Positions 1-6,192 of a stretch of 6,437 nt of DNA are shown here, one piece after another; position 1 is the first letter of the stretch; every line of letters starts with the position of its first letter. A program made the position numbers and the translations under genes. The notes beneath the pieces are model-generated. The model saw only the letters and a program-made list of their open reading frames with translations, did not search any database and was not told where the DNA came from. Origin of the DNA: Bacteroidales bacterium (GTDB lineage: Bacteria; Bacteroidota; Bacteroidia; Bacteroidales; B18-G4); assembly GCA_023145125.1 (NCBI GenBank), contig JAGLEK010000196.1:1-6437 (forward strand), written 5' to 3'.

Positions 1-27
1 AAAAAAGCCCCGCTTTTCAGCAGGGCT
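1..27 (-). terminator. Intrinsic terminator of rpmH
   Basis: Read on the minus strand, this is a 9-bp stem (AGCCCTGCT paired with AGCGGGGCT, one G-U wobble), a GAAA tetraloop of the stable GNRA class, and then a run of T. It begins 8 bases after the rpmH stop codon, so it should end the rpmH transcript and any read-through from pepD. The T run reaches the window edge, so its full length is not visible. Confidence 0.88.
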
Positions 28-35
28 CTGGAATT

Positions 36-185
36 TTATCTCATTTCATCCGAAACACTCAGTCGCTTCCTGCCTTTCGCTCTACGGGCCTTGATAACCT
101 TCTGTCCGTTGACAGTCGACATCCTCTTCCTGAATCCGTGTTTGTTTTTCCTTTTCCTGTTCGATGGTTGAAATGTTCTTTTCAT
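36..185 (-). CDS. rpmH: 50S ribosomal protein L34
   Basis: This small gene encodes 49 residues starting MKRTFQPSNRKRKNKHGFRK and ending in SVSDEMR. L34 is a very basic protein of the large ribosomal subunit, buried in 23S rRNA. The TFQPSNRKRKNKHGFR start and the ARRAKGRKRL segment are the family signature, and the length is close to the usual 44 to 52 residues. The ATG is the only plausible start and lies just downstream of a strong Bacteroidota-type promoter. A hairpin terminator follows the stop after 8 bases, so the gene appears to be its own short transcription unit, although read-through from pepD is possible. The usual partner rnpA is not visible here and may be elsewhere. Confidence 0.97.
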   Translation of the reverse strand: MKRTFQPSNRKRKNKHGFRKRMSTVNGQKVIKARRAKGRKRLSVSDEMR

Positions 186-207
186 TTTATGCTGAATTTT
201 GGGAGTG

Positions 208-238
208 CAAAAATAGACCTTTTTTTAATTATAACAAA
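208..238 (-). promoter_or_regulatory. rpmH promoter, Bacteroidota type
   Basis: On the minus strand a TTTG box (positions 235-238) is followed by 19 bases and then TATTTTTG (208-215), an exact match to the TAnnTTTG -7 element. Box sequence and spacing match the primary sigma factor consensus known for Bacteroides. Transcription would start near 202, leaving a leader of roughly 17 bases before the rpmH ATG. The upstream box directly abuts the pepD stop codon. It is the best promoter in the window. Confidence 0.82.
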
Positions 239-1699
239 TTATTTAGCAGGAATATTTTTTAACGTTTCAACCAGATAATCCCAGAACTTCGCAACAGTAG
301 GGATGTTCACCATCTCGTCAGGAGAATGCGGATTTCTGATCGTAGGCCCGAAAGAGATCATATCCCAGTCGGGATAAGCAGACCCGAGAATACCACATTC
401 CAGTCCTGCATGGATCACCTTCACTGCAGGCACCTTCCCATATTTATTATTGTACACTTCTTTCATTTCCTTCAGGATGGGGGAATCCACATTGGGTTTC
501 CAGCCCGGGTAGTCACCTGAATTCTCTGCTCTGGCTCCTGCCTCAGTGAAAACGTCGAAAATGACTTTCGCGATCTTGTCTTTATCGGCATCAACGGCAC
601 TCCTTTGCAGGCTGGCCATTTCAATCACGCCATCATTCGATTTTACCACGGCAAGATTGGTTGATGTTTCTACCACATCAGGCATATTCTTGTCAAAGGC
701 GATCACGCCGTTCGGACATTTATCCACTGCCCGGTATAAGCCTTTTGTGCTTGCCTCATCAATCACGCTGCCCGGCATAGCGGTTTCTTCCACATCGATC
801 TGCAGGCCGGGATCAGCATCTTTGAATGCCTCCTGCTGAGCTATGGCATAAGCCGATGCAAATCCAAGAAAATCATCCTTATTTGCTTCCGGCACCACAA
901 CAACCGTGAATGACTCACGGGGGATGGCATTCCTGAGACTTCCGCCCTTAACGTCAGCCAGCCTGAGGCCGAACTTATCGGCAGCTTCCATAAGGAGCCC
1001 GTTCATGATCTGGTTGGCATTGCCACGGCCCAGATGGATATCGAGTCCTGAGTGCCCGCCCTTGAGCCCTGATACACTGATTTTAAAGGCAGCTGCATTG
1101 GCAAAAACAGCTTCTTCGGTATAATTGAAAACACCAACTGTGTCGACACCACCGGCACAACCAATATAGAGTTCGCCTTCATCCTCTGAATCCAGGTTCA
1201 TCAATATATCACCATCCAGCAGACCCGCTTTAAGGCCATTTGCACCGGTCATACCGGTTTCTTCGTCAGAAGTGAACAGACCTTCAACAGGTCCATGTGC
1301 CATATCCTTATCCTGCAATACCGCCATTGCGGCCGCAGCACCAATACCATTGTCGGCACCAAGGGTTGTGCCCCTTGCTTTCACCCAGTCGCCATCAATA
1401 AAAGTATCGATGGGATCTGTTTCGAAATTATGATCAGTGCCACTGTTCTTCTGCGGAACCATGTCGAGGTGTGCCTGGAGGATAACTCCTTTTTTTCCTT
1501 CCATTCCGGGCGTAGCAGGTTTCTTGATAATTATGTTCCCTACTTCATCCTTGATGGTTTCCAGTCCGAGGCCTTCCCCGAACTCCATCATAAAGGCCTG
1601 TATGGCATCTTCGTGCTTTGAAGGCCTGGGAACCTGTGTGAGCTTATAAAAGTTCTCCCACAATGATTTGGGTTCCAGATTTCTTATTTCATCACTCAT
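239..1699 (-). CDS. pepD: Xaa-His dipeptidase (aminoacyl-histidine dipeptidase), M20C family
   Basis: PepD is a cytoplasmic di-zinc dipeptidase that cleaves Xaa-His dipeptides such as carnosine and, more broadly, other unblocked dipeptides. The 486 residues match the usual PepD length. Zinc ligands and catalytic residues are all visible: H77 and D79 in AHLDMVPQ, bridging D116 in LGADNGIG, catalytic E146 and ligand E147 in SDEETGM, D170 in NLDSED, and H458 in NPHSPDE. These sit at a constant offset of three from the residues I recall for Vibrio alginolyticus PepD. The lid (dimerisation) domain lies roughly in the middle and carries GLKGGHSG (H216). There is no signal peptide. The upstream gap to the MFS permease is 90 bp with no recognisable TAnnTTTG box and no terminator, so I infer co-transcription with that permease. 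The start has an A/T-rich upstream stretch and no Shine-Dalgarno. Confidence 0.95.
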   Translation of the reverse strand: MSDEIRNLEPKSLWENFYKLTQVPRPSKHEDAIQAFMMEFGEGLGLETIKDEVGNIIIKKPATPGMEGKKGVILQAHLDMVPQKNSGTDHNFETDPIDTFIDGDWVKARGTTLGADNGIGAAAAMAVLQDKDMAHGPVEGLFTSDEETGMTGANGLKAGLLDGDILMNLDSEDEGELYIGCAGGVDTVGVFNYTEEAVFANAAAFKISVSGLKGGHSGLDIHLGRGNANQIMNGLLMEAADKFGLRLADVKGGSLRNAIPRESFTVVVVPEANKDDFLGFASAYAIAQQEAFKDADPGLQIDVEETAMPGSVIDEASTKGLYRAVDKCPNGVIAFDKNMPDVVETSTNLAVVKSNDGVIEMASLQRSAVDADKDKIAKVIFDVFTEAGARAENSGDYPGWKPNVDSPILKEMKEVYNNKYGKVPAVKVIHAGLECGILGSAYPDWDMISFGPTIRNPHSPDEMVNIPTVAKFWDYLVETLKNIPAK

Positions 1700-1789
1700 T
1701 TTAAATAGGTTTTTTAATTCTTATTGCCAGCAAAGGCCATCCTCCCCATATAGAAAAATGACCTCACACTGAATAATATTTATCTTTTA

Positions 1790-3475
1790 TTACTTTTCAA
1801 TATTAGGTTTTTCCAGACCATATCCTTTCTTTCTATCTTCAATTCTAAGTAAGAAAGCAAACAGCAATGATAATATCGAGAGAGAGAGGAATATCATCAT
1901 ATCATAATAATAATCATACCTGAGATTGAGTTTCTCCTTTTCGATAGCTTGATAAGCATTTCGTTCACCGGCATGTATTACATTTTGCAAAACTAAATCC
2001 TTCTCGCCTGAGAAGTTAATATTATTAATACCTTCATAAATGCTCGAATAAATTTCGCCGGCTAAATAATTAGTATCAACATCCTCATATGATATTGGCT
2101 GGTAAGTTGCGTATTGAACGATAGAATCGACAGCCGTTTCGGTAGCTTTATCAATCGCTTTAGTAATCTCTTTCTCTGTAAAGGAATTACCTTCCAGGGT
2201 CTGTTTGAAAGCCTTTTCAATAGCTCCCTTGACTAATATTTTGTTTGGTGAAACATCTGGATTAGTTGCATTCAAAACAACACCAAGAAGCAGGGGTATA
2301 AACAATAGACCTATATTCTGTATCCAAAAAATAACGGCATAAGCAGTTCCCAACTGCTTTTCAGGAATAATTTTTGGTACGGAGGGCCACATTGCCGATG
2401 GTACAAGAGAAAAACCAATTCCAAGAATAATTACCATAACCGCTGCAACCCACCATGTTGTAATTGATGGGATAAATAATACGCCATGCACAAAGATCAA
2501 TATCACTGATCCAATTATCATAATCGTAGCTCCCTTACCAAATTTATCATAAATACCACCAAACACAGGAGTCAGAATAATAGTGCCAAATGGTAATAAA
2601 CTTGGGATCAGGCCGGCAAGATAAGGGCTGACATTGTATTTGTTTATCATCAGGTCGGTGGCATAAAACAAAAAGGGAAACACTGCCGAATAAAACAATA
2701 CACAAAGAATAGCAATATACCAGAATCCACGATTACTGATAATCAATATAATATCTTTGATTTTAAATTCATCGTCTTTATTAATGACACCATCTGACTT
2801 TTCCGATTTATCCAGTTTAACATCAAGAATTGAGAAAAGAATGAAGGAGAGAACACCAAGTATCATAACTCCTAATGCAAACAGTATAGGTGCAGTAAGC
2901 GTAAAGTTCTTTGCAAGAGGCAATGAAATAGCTAATGCCAACAAGGTTCCCAGGCGGGCAATAGACATCTGCATACCCATAGCAAGTGCCAATTCCTTAC
3001 CCTTAAACCAGCGCACTACAGCTTTTGAAATAGTGATCCCTATTGCCTCTGTACCGACACCAAAAATTGCAAAACCAAGAGATGAAAGCAAAACCTGTAG
3101 CTTCATTTCACCCAGCAAAGGGATGTTAACAACAGATCCTTCAGGAAATTGATGTGAGACCGCCCAGTAATTTAAAGCAGTACCGGCAAACATAACCAGG
3201 GTAGCTCCAAGCCCGGTTTTCCTGACGCCTAATTTATCAAGGATAAAACCACTGAAGATCAGCATAAACAGAAAAACATTAAACCATGCATAAGCAGAGG
3301 TATATGTCCCAAAGTCCTCACTATTCCAACCAAGAATACTTTCCAACATTGGTTTTATAGAAGAGAGTGCATAATTGAAATAATATGCACCAAAAATTGA
3401 TAATGAAGCCAGGATTAATGCGGTCCAACGAGCTGTTTTAGATTCCCTTAAAGATTGTACTAATTTTTCAGTCAT
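1790..3475 (-). CDS. MFS permease, MFSD1-like, probable dipeptide transporter
   Basis: This 561-residue inner-membrane protein has about 12 membrane segments (roughly 17-38, 58-80, 88-106, 126-145, 164-187, 192-217, 250-272, 284-306, 316-336, 340-361, 376-402 and 524-544). The MFS loop 2-3 motif is present as GFILDKLGVRKTGL (76-89), with a second copy in GGIYDKFGKG (306-315). The segment RWFKGKELALAMGMQMSIAR (155-174) and the later WPSVPKIIPEKQLGTAY with IQNIGL closely resemble animal MFSD1 as I remember it; mammalian MFSD1 is a lysosomal dipeptide transporter. Position directly upstream of pepD supports a peptide substrate, but specificity is inferred and another small organic solute is possible. 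An extra segment of about 120 residues (403-523) lies between the last two helices, predicted to face the periplasm. Base composition is clearly more AT-rich than its neighbours. Confidence 0.85.
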   Translation of the reverse strand: MTEKLVQSLRESKTARWTALILASLSIFGAYYFNYALSSIKPMLESILGWNSEDFGTYTSAYAWFNVFLFMLIFSGFILDKLGVRKTGLGATLVMFAGTALNYWAVSHQFPEGSVVNIPLLGEMKLQVLLSSLGFAIFGVGTEAIGITISKAVVRWFKGKELALAMGMQMSIARLGTLLALAISLPLAKNFTLTAPILFALGVMILGVLSFILFSILDVKLDKSEKSDGVINKDDEFKIKDIILIISNRGFWYIAILCVLFYSAVFPFLFYATDLMINKYNVSPYLAGLIPSLLPFGTIILTPVFGGIYDKFGKGATIMIIGSVILIFVHGVLFIPSITTWWVAAVMVIILGIGFSLVPSAMWPSVPKIIPEKQLGTAYAVIFWIQNIGLLFIPLLLGVVLNATNPDVSPNKILVKGAIEKAFKQTLEGNSFTEKEITKAIDKATETAVDSIVQYATYQPISYEDVDTNYLAGEIYSSIYEGINNINFSGEKDLVLQNVIHAGERNAYQAIEKEKLNLRYDYYYDMMIFLSLSILSLLFAFLLRIEDRKKGYGLEKPNIEK

Positions 3476-3518
3476 AATTATTTTGTTAGATTTATTTTTT
3501 TCAGAAAAATAGAGAAGG

Positions 3519-3546
3519 CGAATATAGATAAAATATTGCAGGCCAA
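3519..3546 (-). promoter_or_regulatory. Candidate promoter of the MFS permease gene
   Basis: On the minus strand TTG (3544-3546) is followed by 17 bases and TATATTCG (3519-3526), which differs from TAnnTTTG at one fixed position. Transcription would begin near 3512, giving a leader of about 37 bases. No convincing terminator separates this from rsmG, so the permease could also receive read-through from rsmG. Confidence 0.5.
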
Positions 3547-3574
3547 TCTGTACCTGAACATTTTATTTTTCAAC

Positions 3575-4201
3575 TTAACGTGAAAGCGGTATATAGACCA
3601 GCTTTTTGGTGTGGAAAAATTCTATTGGAAAATTTATCTCCAGGTCGTAAATGGCATATCGCGCATTAATGCTGTTCAATTCTTCTTCCAGATCGCCCCC
3701 CTTCAGGTAGAGGATGCCATTGTTCAGGGTATTGAAATTCTTTTTCCTGATTTTTCCCCTCACCCACTTAAGAAAAACCGGGAATTTTGTAACAGCCCTG
3801 CTTACGATAAAGTCGTAGCGCCCTTCCACGTCCTCAGCCCTGATCTGCATTGCTTTTACATTGGAAATGCCAAGGGCATTCACTATTTCGTTCACAACTT
3901 TGATCTTCTTCCCTATAGAGTCAACCAGCAGAAATGAGGATTCAGGGAACATGATGGCAAGCGGTATACCGGGGAAGCCTCCACCGGTACCAACATCCAG
4001 AATTTTTGTCCCCGGCTTAAAATCAATGATCTTTGCAATGGACAGGGAATGAAGCACGTGCCGCTCCTCGAGCTTGTCGATATCCTTGCGGGAGATAAGG
4101 TTGATGCGCTCGTTCCAGTATTCATAAAGTTCTTGCAGCTTTGCAAACTGCTCATCCTGTTCCTTAGTTAAGTCCGGGAAGTATTGTCTTATCAGGTCCA
4201 C
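3575..4201 (-). CDS. rsmG: 16S rRNA (guanine-527 N7)-methyltransferase RsmG (GidB)
   Basis: RsmG uses S-adenosylmethionine to methylate N7 of G527 in the 530 loop of 16S rRNA; in other bacteria its loss gives low-level streptomycin resistance. From the chosen start the protein has 208 residues, normal for the family. Visible motifs are NLISRKD (34-40), RHVLHSL (47-53), the SAM-binding glycine loop ILDVGTGGGFPGIPLAI (67-83), an acidic residue after strand 2 (D94), RAED (121-124) and SRAV (134-137). I chose the GTG at 4199-4201 because the protein then starts MDLIRQYFPDLT, as in relatives. The reading frame stays open to a TTG at 4273, but those 24 codons translate an inverted-repeat region and look non-coding. 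An exact TAnnTTTG box lies only 5 bases upstream of the GTG. Confidence 0.95.
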   Translation of the reverse strand: MDLIRQYFPDLTKEQDEQFAKLQELYEYWNERINLISRKDIDKLEERHVLHSLSIAKIIDFKPGTKILDVGTGGGFPGIPLAIMFPESSFLLVDSIGKKIKVVNEIVNALGISNVKAMQIRAEDVEGRYDFIVSRAVTKFPVFLKWVRGKIRKKNFNTLNNGILYLKGGDLEEELNSINARYAIYDLEINFPIEFFHTKKLVYIPLSR

Positions 4202-4206
4202 GTATG

Positions 4207-4214
4207 CAAAGTTA
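4207..4214 (-). promoter_or_regulatory. Candidate -7 box of rsmG
   Basis: TAACTTTG on the minus strand is an exact TAnnTTTG match. A start site 5 to 7 bases downstream would fall on or next to the GTG at 4201, implying a leaderless or nearly leaderless mRNA. No TTTG or TTG is found at the usual -33 distance; that position is occupied by the large palindrome, so the promoter might depend on a factor bound there. Confidence 0.45.
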
Positions 4215-4216
4215 CC

Positions 4217-4266
4217 ACTTTCCCCGGACTTAAGTCCGGGGAAAGTCCGGGGAAAGCCTGGGGAAA
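4217..4266. repeat. 30-bp perfect palindrome plus 11-bp tandem repeats
   Basis: Positions 4217-4246 form a perfect inverted repeat with no loop; the left half is ACTTTCCCCGGACTT. On the plus strand the right half continues as a tandem array of 11-bp units: TAAGTCCGGGG (4231-4241), AAAGTCCGGGG (4242-4252) and AAAGCCTGGGG (4253-4263), then AAA. The cluster is therefore four copies of one unit, one inverted and three direct, in the divergent gap between rsmG and the glucosaminidase gene. It overlaps the expected -33 position of the rsmG promoter. It could be an operator, a cruciform or a dispersed intergenic repeat; sequence alone does not decide. Confidence 0.9.
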
Positions 4267-4321
4267 TAAACAATAACTTGTGAATAAATACGCTTCAATT
4301 AATAAATACATTAAAAATCAA

Positions 4322-5305
4322 ATGATATTTTTGCAGTCAATGGTAATCAGATCAACTATAATTGGCTTAGTATTGTTTCTGGGAAGCTTTGGGTTGTCAG
4401 CTCAGCATAAGATCTCTGTTGAGGATTACATACTCACCTATAAAGATGTCGCCATGGACAAGATGGAGGCATACGGCATACCGGCCTCCATCACCCTGGC
4501 ACAGGGAATACTGGAATCGGGCAGCGGAAACAGCGAGCTTTCACGCAAGGCCAACAACCACTTTGGCATTAAGTGCCACAAGGGATGGAACGGCAAGACA
4601 TTCCATATGGATGATGATGCAAAGAACGAGTGTTTCAGGAAATATAAATCCCCCGATGACTCATATCGTGACCATTCATTGTTCCTGACCAGCAGGGACC
4701 GGTATGCGGATCTGTTCAAACTTGACATAATGGATTACAAGGGCTGGGCCCGCGGATTGAAAAAAGCCGGCTATGCTACAAATCCCAAATATCCACAACT
4801 GCTGATAAAAATCATCGAAGAGAACAATTTACACGAATTCGATAAGGGGATCACGCCCGCATACCTCACTGAAAAACCTTATGAGCCGGTAGTTTCCGAA
4901 GCTGTTGTGGCTGAAGCTGTAAAATATCCTGCAGCTGCAGACTATGAACTTGCAGAGATATGGGAAACCGGCCGGAAGGTATATATCAACAATGGTGTAA
5001 AATTCATTTTTGTTACTGCCGGTGATAACTTCTCCGATATCGCCGCCGATTTTGAGATCTATTCCTGGCAACTGCCAAAATATAATGAGGTGGATAAAAA
5101 AGCGCAGCTGAAGGAAGGACAAATGCTGTACATCGAAAAGAAAAACAAAAAGAACAAGGAAGCCGGGACGCACACGGTGAAAGCAGGCGAAAGCATGCAC
5201 TACATCTCACAACTCTATGGCATTCAGTTGAGGCAGTTGTATAAGAAAAATAAAATGGAGGAAGGTTCGAAAGTGGCGGCTGGGAAGGTTTTGAAGTTAG
5301 ATTGA
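4322..5305 (+). CDS. Secreted glucosaminidase (GH73) with two LysM domains
   Basis: This is a probable peptidoglycan hydrolase cleaving the N-acetylglucosaminyl linkage of the glycan, acting in the periplasm or at the cell surface. From the chosen ATG it has 327 residues. An N-terminal signal peptide (hydrophobic run about 11-26, likely signal peptidase I cleavage around LSAQ) is followed by a GH73/FlgJ-like domain at about 35-172. That domain contains ILESGSGNS with the presumed catalytic E65, NNHFGIKC (79-85 region), SRDRYADLF and YATNPKYPQLLIKII. After a linker there are two LysM peptidoglycan-binding repeats, about 226-272 and 283-327, the second starting THTVKAGESM. The start is uncertain: a GTG at 4280 would add 14 residues, while the ATG at 4340 gives a more compact signal peptide and sits just after an exact -7 box. 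The gene is divergent from rsmG and converges on the phosphorylase gene. Confidence 0.9.
   Translation: MIFLQSMVIRSTIIGLVLFLGSFGLSAQHKISVEDYILTYKDVAMDKMEAYGIPASITLAQGILESGSGNSELSRKANNHFGIKCHKGWNGKTFHMDDDAKNECFRKYKSPDDSYRDHSLFLTSRDRYADLFKLDIMDYKGWARGLKKAGYATNPKYPQLLIKIIEENNLHEFDKGITPAYLTEKPYEPVVSEAVVAEAVKYPAAADYELAEIWETGRKVYINNGVKFIFVTAGDNFSDIAADFEIYSWQLPKYNEVDKKAQLKEGQMLYIEKKNKKNKEAGTHTVKAGESMHYISQLYGIQLRQLYKKNKMEEGSKVAAGKVLKLD
4326..4333 (+). promoter_or_regulatory. Candidate -7 box inside the 5' end of the glucosaminidase ORF
   Basis: TATTTTTG is an exact TAnnTTTG match. If it is used, transcription would start near 4339 and translation would have to begin at the ATG at 4340, as a leaderless message. 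No TTG lies at the normal -33 distance, and the region is AT-rich, so a chance match is quite possible. Confidence 0.35.
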
Positions 5306-5339
5306 AGTACTTAGAGTACTTGGAGTACTTGGAGTTATC
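5304..5339. repeat. 9-bp tandem repeat, four copies
   Basis: The units are gaagtactt, agagtactt, ggagtactt and the degenerate ggagttatc. The array begins on the last two bases of the glucosaminidase stop codon. Each of the first three units contains the palindrome AGTACT, so neighbouring units can fold into a stem: AAGTACT (5305-5311) pairs with AGTACTT (5315-5321) across a 3-base loop. There is no T run, so it is not a standard terminator. Confidence 0.85.
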
Positions 5340-5340
5340 T

Positions 5341-5368
5341 AGCATCCAGCATCCAGTATCCAGTATCT
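5341..5368. repeat. 7-bp tandem repeat, four copies
   Basis: The units are agcatcc, agcatcc, agtatcc and agtatct. The array follows the 9-bp array after one base and ends 2 bases before the stop codon of the convergent phosphorylase gene, so the two arrays fill the whole convergent gap. I see no hairpin with a T run on either strand. Confidence 0.87.
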
Positions 5369-5370
5369 GA

Positions 5371-6180
5371 TCAAATCTTCCTCACCAGCTTCTCAAAAAG
5401 CACAATCAGATCATTCTCAGCTACAGCGGCTGTCTTTAGAATATCCTTGATATCTGCCACTGCCAGGTTATCAGGATCACATTCGTCTGTAATTACTGAC
5501 ACTGCAGCGCACGGAAGCCCCATATGTTTGGCAGCAATGGCCTCGGGAACGGTTGACATGCCAACTACATCTGCACCGATATTCCTGAGATAACGGTATT
5601 CGGCACGTGTTTCAAGCATGGGGCCGGGAAAAGCAACATATACTCCTTCGTGTAAAGTAATGCCCTGCTCCCCGGCGATCTGCCTCATCTTATCATTTAA
5701 TTCCTTTGAGTACGGTTCGCTCATATCCGGAAAACGCGTGCCAAGTTCATCATAATTCGGTCCGATCAAAGGATTATCACCCAGCATGTTAATATGATCA
5801 GTCAGCATCATGAGGCTTCCTTTCCTGAAATCCATGTTCATGGTGCCGCAGGCATTGGAAACCAGCAAAGTCCTGATGCCCATCAGCTTCATCACCCTGA
5901 CGGGAAAAACGACTTCCTGCAGACTGTAGCCCTCATAATAATGGAAACGCCCGTGCATGGCAATCACTTTTTTGCCTGCCAGTTGGCCGTAGATCAATTC
6001 CCCCTTGTGAAATTCCACTGTAGACACCGGAAAATGAGGTATCTCCTCATAAGGTATCCTGTACCGTATATCGATCCTGTCGACCAGCTTGCTCAAGCCT
6101 GTGCCAAGGATGATGCCAAGGTCGGGATTGTCGAAACCTGCTTTTTGAAGAAAATCTACTGCTTCATGAAGTTTTCTCAT
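5371..6180 (-). CDS. Purine nucleoside phosphorylase, trimeric (PNP/MTAP) family
   Basis: The enzyme catalyses phosphorolysis of purine (deoxy)nucleosides to base and (deoxy)ribose-1-phosphate in purine salvage, in the cytoplasm. The 269 residues match the trimeric PNP family (PunA, human PNP). Visible motifs are ILGTGLSKL (24-32, phosphate loop), HGRFHYYEGY (76-85), VSNACGTMN (107-115), GPMLETRAEYR (186-196, with E190 as the expected base-binding glutamate) and VGMSTVPEAIAAKHMGLP (206-223). At the next base-contact position the protein has VITDECD, with D232 where human and mycobacterial PNPs have asparagine; methylthioadenosine phosphorylases have aspartate there, so base preference is open. 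I chose the ATG at 6178-6180, which gives MRKLHEAVDF; an upstream TTG at 6198 would begin inside a tandem repeat. An exact -7 box lies 50 bases upstream. Confidence 0.93.
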   Translation of the reverse strand: MRKLHEAVDFLQKAGFDNPDLGIILGTGLSKLVDRIDIRYRIPYEEIPHFPVSTVEFHKGELIYGQLAGKKVIAMHGRFHYYEGYSLQEVVFPVRVMKLMGIRTLLVSNACGTMNMDFRKGSLMMLTDHINMLGDNPLIGPNYDELGTRFPDMSEPYSKELNDKMRQIAGEQGITLHEGVYVAFPGPMLETRAEYRYLRNIGADVVGMSTVPEAIAAKHMGLPCAAVSVITDECDPDNLAVADIKDILKTAAVAENDLIVLFEKLVRKI

Positions 6181-6192
6181 AGTTATTTCTAC

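Noticed and set aside
4217..4246. Palindrome as an intrinsic terminator
   Set aside because: It lies upstream of both divergent genes rather than after a gene, has no loop and is not followed by a T run on either strand.
4202..4273. N-terminal extension of rsmG up to a TTG at 4273
   Set aside because: The 24 extra residues come from the palindrome and tandem repeat region, are not part of the known RsmG family start, and run through the probable promoter box.
4829..5200. Minus-strand open frame opposite the LysM domains
   Set aside because: It lies antisense to a gene with clear domains, and its translation has no family resemblance.
5341..5368. CRISPR-like array
   Set aside because: The 7-bp units are contiguous with no spacers; these and the other arrays here are simple tandem repeats.
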